Of a stretch of DNA of 64,000 bases, positions 13,701 to 24,317 are shown piece by piece. This DNA is from Plumapathes pennacea (Eukaryota; Cnidaria; Anthozoa; Antipatharia; Myriopathidae). The position numbers and the translations under genes were made by a program. The notes below the pieces were generated by a model. That model saw only the letters and a program-made list of their open reading frames with translations. It was not told the origin of the DNA and made no database searches. The stretch lies in the NCBI GenBank assembly GCA_964036295.1, contig OZ038470.1, positions 7,903,078-7,967,077 of the forward strand. The letters are read 5' to 3'. Each line of letters starts with the position of its first letter. The first letter of the stretch is position 1.

Positions 13701-14216
13701 GTCGCCGGCTTCGGGTCTTGCTCCCGAATGGCCCCCGCGGGTCGATCGGGTATCGATTGCACACATGGAATGCAAAGATTGCATACATAAGCGTGGATAC
13801 ACACGAGTAAGCTTTGTACGAGGAGTCTTCTCCTGTAAAAAAACTAAACCAGACGCCTTTTTGAATAAGATAAAAGTCGTGAAACAGCCATTAAAGTTCA
13901 AAAGTTCTGGTTCCGGCAGTTGGACGGGAGAGCCAGCAAACCCGTTACATTGGAGTACCTGTTGAAACAAGGTTTCTGATTGGCTGTTCGTTGCACCCCT
14001 CGAATATTTACCTGTTACAGGAAGCAAAACGAAACATTTTGAAATATTTTGAATTTGTGTACGGCCTCCGTCTCCCACGAAACATGGCAAAATTTGGCCA
14101 GTGGATTGAGAAGCCTCGGGACAAATCGGCTGATACCGTCTCAACCATGGAATAAGGAGGGTTCAACAGTTTCACTGGGGTTGCGGGATCACCTGATCCC
14201 TACATCCTTGATTAAG
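10719..14216. other. spacer with degraded short repeats
   Basis: No gene recognised. It holds a short inverted-repeat element at 11560-11651 (GTAGCCTGTGAATACAG against CTGCATTTACAGGCTAC), decayed piggyBac-like MITE pieces near 11360-11440 and 13460-13545, a hairpin at 13095-13215 and a poly-A run near 13255-13280. Open frames around 13671-14144 do not resemble a protein family. Confidence 0.5.
13095..13215. repeat. AT-rich hairpin element
   Basis: GAAGATATGAATTTTATTTT is mirrored by AAAATAAAATCCATATCTTC, and AAAACAATATTTTAC by GTAAAAAATATTGTTTT, around a short GC-rich loop. It resembles a foldback MITE core. Confidence 0.55.
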
Positions 14217-17200
14217 ATGAGTGAGAAGGAGAGGACAGCCGAGGGTTCTATAAGTCCTGATCCCACCGACCCAAGAGCCCCGCTTGGATTTGAAGAGATC
14301 CTTCATGAGTCCTGTCAGTCACTCCAAGATAAGGAACTCTCACCACGCGGGGCCGCAGAGACCAAGGACCCAAGCAAGATCCACAAGCTAAAGTCATCCC
14401 CCATCTTTAAGAAACTCCTCCAAGGACTACTGAACTGCTTGAGACCGATTTGGCTAATCATCGGGAAAGCGACGCACCTCAAAAAATCGGTCAAAAACAG
14501 AGGAGAGGTGGAGATCAGATGGGTGATACCGCTAGACGAGATTTCAGGGCTACGCTGGCTCGGCTCTGGTTCCCAAGGGGCTGTCTTCTGGGGAATTTAC
14601 AGAGGAGAGGAAGTCGCGGTAAAGAAAGTCGCACACAAAAAGGACACCGAGATCAGTTGTTTGAAGAAACTGGACCACCCCAACGTCATTAAGTTCAGGT
14701 CAGTGAATAAATTGACGAAAGGCTTAGGGTACATCCGCGCCCTGTTCGCGCACCAAGGCCAGCAAGCGCTGGGTGGGGGCGGCTGGAGGGGGCTTAACTT
14801 TTGATCTGGATTCTGGTTTTTACAATATGAAATACTAGTCCCTGTAGGCGAAACTCTGAGCTTCCTGAGTTATAAGTTGAATCAAGCTCGCTAAACGCGA
14901 TCGAATTCAAACGTTGCCACTCGTCAGAGAAATAGGCAATGCGATTGCTACCGAAAGTACTGAAGAGTGAAGACGATAACTAAAAACAGGAAATACAGCG
15001 GGAGAGATTACACAAGACTAACTTCTAGTAAGCTGATTGTATTCAACGATGAAAGTTCTTGAAAGCAGCGCTCGAACCACAGACCGTTTACCACAAGCAT
15101 ATTTGTTCTGGGTGGAAGATACGCTCCGCTGAAAATGTGAGCCATTCAAGCGCTTAAACTAATTAAACAACGCCTTTAGTTCGCTTTCACATCACATATC
15201 TTGTGCTCGAGTGATTCTTGGTGAACTCCTAAAGTCCAGAGAGTGGCTTTCAAAACTGAGAATTGACGCATATAATTTCTCAACACAAATATTCACGTGA
15301 TACTGCTTGTTTTTAATTTGTTGTTATTCTTGTAGTTTCACACACACATACAAAAATATTAAAATATTAAAATCAAATTTTACGACTGAAAAAATTAGAG
15401 TCAAACTCTGACGAAGGGCTTCACTCAAAACGTCAGTCAAATTATTTTCGGTTTTCAAATTAACAAATTGACGTCAGTTTTTTATGTGTCTGTCCTCTTA
15501 TTGATCATGAAACGCGTCATAACATTGTCAAAAAGTTGTGGATCCACGAGGCGCTTCGCCTCGTGGATCCACAACTTTTTGACAATGTTATGACGCGTTT
15601 CATGATCAATAAGAGGACAGACACATAAAAAACTGACGTCAATTTGTTTTTTACAATAACAAAACTAAAGCGACGACGCGGGAAAAACACGCAAGAAAAC
15701 TGGATTTTGTTCGATTCGACCGAAATGTTGTCAACAGCTTTTCCCGCTTTCTAATTGGTCGAGGTTGAAATTCAAGACATTTCATTGGCCAAAAAGTGAC
15801 AGCTTGACGTGAGCATTTCGCGCGTGCAAAATAAAATTTTGTCAAAGAAGTTGGAAAGAAATGAAACTAGACGCTTTTCTGCTGCGGTTTTCTCGACAAT
15901 TTCAAGACTCTAAACACTTCTGGTTCTCTACTTCAAATGCCGAATGTCGCTTTTGCAAGAACTGAGGTAAATTTGAAGCTGAATTCACCTTCTTCGTCCA
16001 AATCACTGTCGTCAGCACTCGATTTTATGTGTCTGTCCTCTTATTGATAATGAAAATTAGCCAATCACAAAGCGAGAAACTGACGTGTTATTGTAAAAAC
16101 TGAAATACACACCAACCTCACGCCGGCCGAAAAGTCTACATGATTTTAATCAAGCAATCAACTTCTCAGTGTAATTTGCACGTTTCATGTTCTTACTCGC
16201 AGGGGAATTTGCAGACAGTCTCCAGTGTACTGCATAGTTATGGAGTACTGCCCCAACGGACAGCTCTACGAAGTACTCAAGAAAGGGCGTCAAGTAACAC
16301 CACACTTACTGGTGTTCTGGGCAACCCAGATAGCAGATGGTATACAGTACATACACAGCCATAAAATTGTACACAGGGACTTGAAATCTCCAAAGTAAGC
16401 CACAGTGTATATTTGATGCTTGTTCTCGTCAGTTCGTGCTCGTGCTCGGGTTCGGGTTTGGATTTATGCCTGTGCTCGTGCCCGGACTCGGGTTTATGCT
16501 CGTGCTCCTAGTTGTGTAATTCGCTAGTTTGTATTCGGGTTCGGGTTCATGCCCGTGCTCGTAGTTGTGTTCGTGTTTGGGTTCATGTTCGTGCTCGGAT
16601 TCGGGTCCGAGTGCTCGTAGTCGTGTTCGGGTTCGGGTTCGGCTTCGGGTTCGGGTTCATGCCCGTGCTCATACTCGGATTCGGGTCCATGCCTGTGCTC
16701 GTAATCGGGTTCGGGTTCATGTTCGTGCTCGGATTCGGGTCCGGGTCCGGGTGCTTGTAGTCGTGTTCGGGTTCGGGTTCATGCCCGCATGCTCGGGTTA
16801 GGGTTCAGTACTCGTGCTCGTAGTCGTGTTCGGGTTCGGTGTGTAAAAGACTCCGACGGGAGGCTGAAAACAACATGTTTCACGCCTTCTTTTAAAATCC
16901 ACATGGCATCAACTATCGACTATTCCTTGCTGACTGTCACGCCGAGTATGCAGCCCAACAGCAGTTTTCAGTACAAACGGACTACAAAGTAGCATTCCAT
17001 AACCCATCAATGCTAATATATCCCCTGTTTTATTTCTTGTTATTCAGTATCTTGGTTTCGCGGAATGACGTGTTAAAAATCTCCGACTTTGGAACGTGTA
17101 AGAAATTCAGCGAGAAAAGCGTCAAGATGAGTTTTGCGGGTACGGTGGCTTGGATGGCGCCAGAAGTGATCAGAAACGAGCCGTGCTCCGAGAAAGTGGA

Positions 17201-20188
17201 TGTCTGGTGAGATTTTACGAGAGGAAACTTGTCAGACAGATTTGCGAGCATATGATGGTGCTGTTCAGTTGTGGAAATCAAAACTAGCATAAAACGAGCT
17301 TTTTTTTCTCGCAGGTCTTTTGGTGTACTTCTCTGGGAACTTCTGACGGGTGAAATGCCGTACAAAGTGAGGACTGTTTTGACTCAATGATTTGAAATCA
17401 TTCAACTCTCACATAGACAGCTGATTCCGGAGCTTGCGGCGATCACAAGACCTCTTACAACTTATTCCGTTTTTCCTTTTTGGCGTTCAACCATTTTCTC
17501 TTCACGAGCGACACAAACGCGAAAATCGAGGGCAAGAACACTAGAGTCGTTCTTGCACAGTGAAAACAGACTCGACGCAAAGCGCAAACAGAAGAATCAC
17601 ATGTTTTTCTTTTTCTTGTGCTTTCGTCGCTCGTTTCCACTTGTTACAAACGCAAGCAATGTTTGAACGTCAAACGCAAACACACGGAGAATAGCCGAAA
17701 ACATTTCATTCTAGTGCGCTTGTCTTATACGGTCGTAGAAAGAGCATAAAAAAAATGTAGACTTGTAAAATTTGAGGTCTATAGTCGCATTAAAACATCG
17801 AATTTGACAGCATTTTGAAGTTCAGAAATATTTTTAAATATTTTAAAAAAAGATTTGCATGGGAAAAGTTACTGGAGGGCAAGGTTTTCCTATAGTAGTA
17901 TCGACAAACGTCATGCTTTAATGCTATGGACCTTATTTTTTCAAGTCTTTTCAAGTATATTTTGGTGCTCTTAAAAACAAGTTCTCGTTAACGTGGTTAA
18001 TTTGGGTCACGTGACCTACCGATTGTTTACCCATTCTCACTTTGTCACTCATACAATTTGTTCTGAATCATTGTTGAGAGTAAAGGGGCTTAAAGTGGCT
18101 CATTAATTCTGCGTCTTTCATTTGTAGGGAGTAGATTCATCCGCCATCATTTGGGGAGTTGGAAGCAATAGTTTGCATCTACCAGTCCCCTCATCTTGCC
18201 CCGAGGGTTTCAACATGATCATGAAACTCTGTTGGTGAGGACTTATCAAATTTTAAGGGAATTTCATCAGGAAAGTCCACTTTTATTTCGCCAGAAATAA
18301 ATTTGGGGCGAAATTAAGCTGTCCCTGTCCCTGTCAGAATTAATCTGGGTCGGCGTACAGATATATAACGTACACAGTCAACTCTCTCAAGCGGACACCC
18401 CTTTAAAGCGGACACCTCTCTAAGGCGGACAGCATGCAGATTTAGCCCTTGCCGATTTTCACTTCGTTCTCTGTAACTGAACTCTATCTAAGGTGGACAC
18501 CTCTCTAAGGCGGACAGCATGCACATTTAGTCCTTGCCGATTTTCACTTCGTTCTCTGTAACTGAACTCTATCTAAGGTGGACACCTCTCTAAGGCGGAC
18601 AGCATGCACATTTAGTCCTTGCCGATTTTCACTTCGTTCTCTGTAACTGAACTCTATCTAAGGTGGACACCTCTCTGAGGCGGACATTAAGTGCTAGTCC
18701 AGAGGGTGTCCTCCTTACAGACAGTTCACTGTAATGTTTCAACTCCAAGGTTGATACAGATAAGCTAAACGCCGTAAAAGTGGTTTCTGACGTTTTGAGG
18801 TTAGTCACTTGTCGGAGTAAGTAAAAACTAGTACTGGTCAGCGTCGACGCGACAGGAAGTCATAAAATGTATCATCGTAAGTCTGATGTGGATTTGCCGA
18901 CTGACGTTTCAAGCGTCATCCCTTCAGGTCAAACGTCGAATTTTGCATGAGCCGAACTCAATGCAAATGAGCAAAAGCTATGGTTTGATCTAATTTGCAT
19001 TGAGTTCGACTCGGGCCCTAAGTTCACCACAACGACTAAATTAAAATGTGCTCTGCACAAAACAAGTGGGAGGCGAAGAGAGAAACATAACACGAGACAT
19101 GAAAACATAGCCTGTCTCGTCAACTGAATAATATTAATAATAATTCTCATAAAATGTTATGTGTCCCTTTTTAGGAAAAAGGAACCCAGGAGCAGACCTT
19201 CATTCAGTCAACTTTTACTCCACTTGGAAACTGCTGCTGCCGAAATACTCGCCACACCACTTGAAGCTTATTTTGATCAGAAGGTAAACGTTAAGTGACT
19301 GTCCTATTCATGAAAGCAGCCATTTACCGCCCCGACACTTAGCCGTGCGGTCACGTTATTTTTGAGCCAGCGGTCATTGCACAAAACTGTGGATTCAAGT
19401 CAGTGCAGATTTTTTAGCCAGTGCATCGCTCGTAAAACTTCAAGACGGGCAAGAAACTCTATACGTACTCAACTATAAGTTAGTTATATTGTTCTACAGC
19501 ATTTAAGCTGTGCACAAGAAAACCGGGGCTTGCAAAATTTTACCTTGATTTAGAAGAAGTCAGATAGCCGTACGCTGACCAACGGAATAGACTTCAAGAA
19601 CATATTTCCGCTGGGTCCAATGGGTATAAAAATCCGCAACCTCCTTCTTTAATTAGATGAGCTGGAAAGGAGAAATCAAAGCAGCATTTGAGAAGATGAG
19701 AAACGAAAGTACTCAGTTACAGAGCATGGAAAACGTGCAAGAACTCAACGACAAGCTCATCGAAGAACGAAACAAGGAGCTCAGGTAAAAATCTGTACTC
19801 CAACCACAAATATAAACTAAACCGTGGGAGGGTACTCCTCGTAATTTTGGGTGGGAGTATGTTGCCCGGGTCTGAAAACTATAATCCCATCTCAGACTAA
19901 AATATGCAATTTTCACTGGCTATACCCCCCCCCCCCCCCCCCCCCCCCCAAGTATAACATTCTGGACGTAGTACGTATGTTCGCCGGCGTTGTTTTTAAA
20001 ATTTTGTAGATGCAGATGTATATCAAAGTTCGATGAGGGCAGAGTAAGGTGGTGACGATCTTGTGTTGCAGGCACGCGCATAATGCTCGGATTGAGTATG
20101 AACAGAAAATGGAACGAGCGAATCATCTGTACCGCGAACTGAACATGTGCATGCAGCAACTGAAGTCACGTGAAAAGGAACTCACGAG
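14217..20188 (+). CDS. DLK/LZK-type mixed-lineage MAP3K (MAP3K12/13 family)
   Basis: Ser/Thr kinase upstream of JNK/p38 in neuronal injury and stress signalling (family knowledge). Exons: 14217-14698 ([13 protein letters not shown]; Gly-rich loop [15 protein letters not shown] lysine in EEVAVKKV), 16203-16394 ([17 protein letters not shown]; catalytic loop HRDLKSPK), 17048-17206 (DFG in [14 protein letters not shown] in [13 protein letters not shown]), 17315-17366 ([17 protein letters not shown]), 18128-18234 ([20 protein letters not shown]), 19175-19283 ([12 protein letters not shown]), 19657-19784 and 20072-20188 (leucine-zipper/coiled coil with [15 protein letters not shown]). Splice phases stay in frame throughout. 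Tail: a candidate terminal exon at 22139-22217 (after TTCTCTGCAG, phase matched, about 26 codons to TAA, AATAAA near 22329) would close the gene at about 475 aa, shorter than vertebrate homologues. The introns host the palindrome, TTCGGG minisatellite and 85-bp repeats. Confidence 0.92.
15462..15648. repeat. perfect 187-bp palindrome in a MAP3K intron
   Basis: Two 92-bp arms (15462-15553 and 15557-15648) are exact reverse complements around a 3-nt CTT loop. Arm motifs are GACGTCAGTTTTTTATGTG, GTCCTCTTATTGATCATGAA and GTGGATCCACGAGGCG. A diverged single arm recurs at about 16023-16100, and TTTTTACAATAACA near 15649 faces TGTTATTGTAAAAAC near 16087, suggesting a foldback transposon family. Confidence 0.9.
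16426..16850 (+). repeat. TTCGGG-rich minisatellite
   Basis: Degenerate array of GTTCGGGTTCGGGTTC, ATGCCCGTGCTCG and GTAGTCGTG units within the intron after the second MAP3K exon. It makes long Arg/Val-rich spurious ORFs in two frames. It contains one GGGTTAGGGTTC, a telomere-like hexamer pair. Confidence 0.85.
18400..18690 (+). repeat. 85-bp tandem repeat (about 3.5 units)
   Basis: The landmark AGGCGGACAGCATGCA or its variant recurs at 18421, 18506, 18591 and 18676, exactly 85 bp apart. The unit includes TTAGTCCTTGCCGATTTTCA and TGTAACTGAACTC. It lies in the intron between the MAP3K exons at 18128 and 19175. Confidence 0.9.
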
Positions 20189-20320
20189 GTCAGTGTACAA
20201 TACAGGGACACAAAGACAGGGACTGGAGGCAAGAGTCATATACGTACAGTGACAGACAGATAGAGAGGACAGAAACAAACAGGCAGACGGGTAGGGGTGG
20301 GGGTGGGGGTTGAACACTAA

Positions 20321-20797
20321 AGCCCCGTTTATACGGAGAAAAATTGCCCCGAGTATCCGAGACAACCCTCTCCCCGAGACAACTTTACCGAGCGTTTACG
20401 GAAAAATGTTGTCCTGGGTAAACTTAGTCAAAGCTGGCTCTCTCGGTTAGAGACTGGGAAGAATTTCTAAAACTCAGTTTAAAATGCCTTATCATTGATT
20501 TCTGTTCTCTTGTAGTTTCAGTCATGCCGAAATTTTGTTTTTAAGCCGGCGCGAAACAAGCTTCCGTAACCCGAGTTGTTCCAAGCCAAAGTGTTTATAT
20601 GTGAAAAGCTGTCCCGCCTGCCAGGGTTACCCACCCTGCCAAGGCGAGACAACTCGCCCTCCCGAGTTGTCTCGCCTCGTGTAAATCGTTGGTTGAATTT
20701 TTCAAAGGTATAAGTGAAAAGTTAGCTCGCCTCGGGTAACTCGGGAGTCGGGTTGTCTCGGGTACCCGGGACAACTTTTTTCTATATAAACGGGGCC
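20321..20797. mobile_element. non-autonomous DNA element with TAA duplication
   Basis: The left end AGCCCCGTTTATA and right end TATAAACGGGGCC are inverted repeats, and both ends are flanked by TAA (20318-20320 and 20798-20800). The interior repeats CCCGAG/GAGACAAC motifs and codes for nothing. A three-base TAA duplication would suit a Harbinger-type MITE (inference). Confidence 0.7.
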
Positions 20798-21273
20798 TAA
20801 GGGCAAGGCAAAACAAGGACACAATGTGGCGGGGACAATGTGTCCTTCGATGTTTCCAGGATGTGAAAACGTGCGGCAATATTCCTGATCCCAGCACGGT
20901 CGCACAATTTTTTTGAAGATTTTTAACAAATGTTTCGCACGAGCGAAACGGTATTGTCAGATTTTGTTTCTCTGTTGAAAGTCTATTTCATCAAACAATC
21001 GTAATACAGGTTATTGCTGTATCTAAAGCCAGTGGTAGTGACTCAAAATAGTTTGCTGGTGGTTTAAACGTGGGCTCTGCGCATCTTTAGACGGGAACAA
21101 CAACTCGCAAGGTGTTCAACGAGTCCAAAGGGAACAAGTGGAAAACTTAATTTGAAAAAACAAACAGAAAAGAATCCTTCCTGGCTTTGGTGAGTCTAAG
21201 CATTCTCTGAATTTGCTCATGATCAGAGTCGCGGAACATTGGGAATGCGCTAATTTGTAGGGAGGGCCATGTT

Positions 21274-21498
21274 AAGGCCATGCCACCCGAGCCAATTTTC
21301 CCTGCAAGTTGTCTCGCAACACTCTGATGACAGGCCGACAGCATCGCAAGACAACTTGCAAAGCACATGTTACAAATTGTAGCAAAACTACGCAATGCTG
21401 CGAAAAGTAGAAGGCCGTTCAACTTTTCCTGCCAAGTTGTCTCGCAACGGTGTTGCGTTGCAAGTTGCAAGAAAAATTGCCCCGTGTGACATGGCCTT
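21274..21498. repeat. MITE with about 38-bp inverted termini
   Basis: AAGGCCATGCCACCCGAGCC at the left pairs with the complement of GGGGCAATTTTT..CATGGCCTT at the right. The interior repeats GCAAGTTGTCTCGCAAC. No coding sequence and no clear target duplication. Confidence 0.65.
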
Positions 21499-22428
21499 CT
21501 CCGGCCACAACTTGATACTGTTTTTCAGCTATTTGTTTCACATTCCCTTTTTCTAGTTTTTTTTTTTTTTTTTTTTTTTTTCTAATTTGTCTCCACAACT
21601 GTGTAATTTAAGAAAGGTGTGCAGGGGCCAATTCAGTAAACATTCACACGTGTATTTTACACGTTGGACACTATTCAATACTCGATAAACGGACTCTAGT
21701 ATTTGACTTGCAAAATACTGTTGTAAATTGGCTCCAGTCCCGGGGGGGGGGGGGGGGGGGGGTTCTCCTTATAGTGGACTATACGGGGAGGCTCCGACCG
21801 AAAGGGGTACCTTTTTCAGGTTGGGGTGCCCCAGTATTCCAAGAAAATTGACTGTAGTTTGTGTTCACAGTTACAAATGCACAAACAGCTCTGTTTGAAC
21901 GCGCTTTGTAGCAGCGCTTCCGTACCACCTGGAATGAAACTTCCCCTTGCTGTGGCTTCGGGAGACAAACAACGATTTTAAAAGAAAGATTCAAAGATGA
22001 ACGAAGCTTTAAGACAGCGAGTGCTGGGCACCCGTTTATACAAACTTCCAAAAAGAGTCCCCACCCTCCCTTCCTCACCTGTAAACACTTGGATCCAGTG
22101 GGGTAGGCAGGGATGCGTTTCTCTCCTTTTCTCTGCAGACATGCCGACGACCTCCTAGAGAGTACGAAGAAAAGAGTTTTTGTTTTTCAACGTATTGCAT
22201 ATCAACTATCGATTTAAACAAAATGCAGGGACTCACGAAAGGACTACTAGATATTATAAGCGTGCTCATCAGTTCAAAAAAAAACAAACAAACAAACAAA
22301 AAAACACATGTTCTGCTTAAATTTTACAATAAAAGTTAAAGATGGGCGTATTTTCTGTAGTCTCTTCATCTCCCCCTTCCCCCACAATACCTTGCGGCGC
22401 ACGTCAGACCGTGTGACACGTATTCACA

Positions 22429-24317
22429 ATGGACGTTGACACGGTTCTAACTGAAATAATCGGCGAATTTGGCCGCTCTCAGAAGAGGATCTTCATACTA
22501 GTGAACCTGCTTTGCTTCTCTGCATTTGCCCAGTGGTTAGTGCTCGTTTTTGTGGCTGCTTCCCCTCAATGGACGTGTCCAAATTCACCAGACCCGTTAC
22601 GTCTGTGTGACTCTTCCCTCGAAGGTTGCTGCAATCCAGACGGCTCTGTCTGCTCCTTGGCTGTGTTTGCATCGAACTTCACATCGATCGCGACTGAATG
22701 GGGCCTGGTTTGTGACCGTACGTACAAAAACGAACTCGTACAGTCTTTCTTCATGGCGGGTTCTATGGTCGGAGCTCCGTTGTTTGGAAGTTGGGCTGAC
22801 AAATATGGCCGCAAGAGAGTGTGGGTCGGCACTTTTGTTGCTGGTTCAATCGCGTCGGTTCTTTCTGCGTTTGCAACGTCGTACAACCTTTTTCTGATTT
22901 TTCGGTGTTTGGCGGGTTTTCTTGTCGGAGGTTGCACGCTGGTCACGTTTGTGTATTCTACGGAATCCGCTGGACCGTCGTACCGAGGTGAGTGTGACAG
23001 CTTTGCGTTTGCTCCCTTTCGGATCACCCTGGTTCCCAGATCTCCAAACGGAACCAGGGTACTTCTGGATTGGTCTAAAACCAGGTTTTATTAGCAGCAT
23101 TCTTTATCAATCAGGATGATTGAAAACCTAAACCAACTGCAATGTGCTCATTAGCAAAACAAGCAAGTGGTCATGGTGACATTGATTGGTCCCTTCTTAA
23201 GTATTTGCAGCCTCTGTGATTGGCATTTGTTATGAAACCTCTACTGATCTGATAACCTTCCATTGCTTTCCCAACCCATCCTTAGAGGGCAAATATTGGG
23301 GAAGGGAGGCTGGTTGGAAAATGTTGATAAAAGTTGCCTACCTACATGGGTATCTCCTGACAAAGATTCGTTTTCCATCTTTCAGGCTTTGTAGGGACAG
23401 TACAACCGATGTTCTTCTCTGTCAGTATTGCACTTCTTGGTTTGCTTGCTTATCTTGTCAGAGACTGGAGGATGCTCATTTTGATGTCAATCATCCCATC
23501 AGCATTTGGTCCATTTTGTTTCCGTATGCTTCCAGAGTCCCCCAGATGGCTTGCATCTCGGGGGAGGACTGATGAAGCTGAAGCAGTTTTGCGGCAAATG
23601 GGCATCGAGAATGGTCGCAGAAGTGATCGGCCCATCGTCCTCAAAAGAGCAACCCACTCTAGCCAGTCTTCACAGTCAAAGAGTTATGGACTTCTAGATT
23701 TACTAAGCAACAAATCTCTCTGCTCTATCACAGTTATTTTGATTGTGAATTGGTTCGTAAGCAGTTTGGTGTATTATGGCTTGTCTCTGAATATCAAAAA
23801 CCTTGGGGGAAATATCTACGGGAACTTCATCTTTGCAGGACTGGTTGAAATCCCATCTTATATCCTTACCATGGTGTTGATCGCTTGTTTAGGTCGGAGG
23901 AAATCCTTGTTCTGCTTCATGATGGGCTCCATGATAGCATGCTACACCTGCATGAAAATACAAGATGCTAATTACAGTGCCATGCTGTTATCCATGGCAG
24001 CCATGACAGGAAAGTTCTGTATTTCTGCAGCATTTGCAGTGGTCTATATTTTTGCTGCAGAACTCTTTCCCACGGTTGTACGGAATGTTGGTATGGGTGT
24101 GGTCACTTTTGCAGCTCGACTTGGTGGTGTTCTTTGCCCATTTGTGGTGCTTTTAGGGGTGCAGAACAAGTCATTGCCGATGTTTGTGTTTGCAATGGCT
24201 GCAGCTGCTGCTGGAGTCCTTGGCCTGAAACTTCCAGAAACCAAGGGGCATCCAATGCCAGAAGCCATTGAAGATGTGGAAAAACTTACTAAAGGCACAG
24301 GTGCTTCTCAAGTATAA
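22429..24317 (+). CDS. SLC22-family organic cation/carnitine-type transporter
   Basis: Plasma-membrane major facilitator moving organic ions or zwitterions. Two exons: 22429-22987 (ATG MDVDTVLTEIIGEFGR; donor GTGAGT) and 23386-24317 (after TTTCAG), joined in phase to give about 496 aa. Features in order: first membrane helix FILVNLLCFSAFAQWLV, an extracellular Cys-containing loop (CNPDGSVC, WGLVCDR), the MFS motif GSWADKYGRKRV after helix 2, the SLC22 signature PESPRWL after helix 6, VEIPSYILT and GRRKSLF in the second half, and AELFPTVVRN before the last helices. The loop is shorter than in mammalian OCTs, and the C-terminus has no clear PDZ ligand. The substrate cannot be told from sequence; the overall pattern suits the OCT/OCTN branch. 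The frame is intact. Confidence 0.93.

Noticed and set aside
13671-14144. 157-aa minus-strand open frame upstream of the MAP3K
   Set aside because: No recognisable domain, no splice or promoter context, and overlaps shadow frames on both strands.
14049-14216. Earlier start for the MAP3K
   Set aside because: Begins with TTG; the first in-frame ATG is at 14217. An upstream coding exon cannot be excluded.
16512-16801. Two overlapping Arg/Val-rich open frames on the plus strand
   Set aside because: They are translations of the TTCGGG minisatellite in different frames and lie inside a MAP3K intron.
18400-18690. Regular repeat resembling a CRISPR array
   Set aside because: Head-to-tail 85-bp units without unique spacers in a eukaryotic intron; a tandem repeat, not CRISPR.
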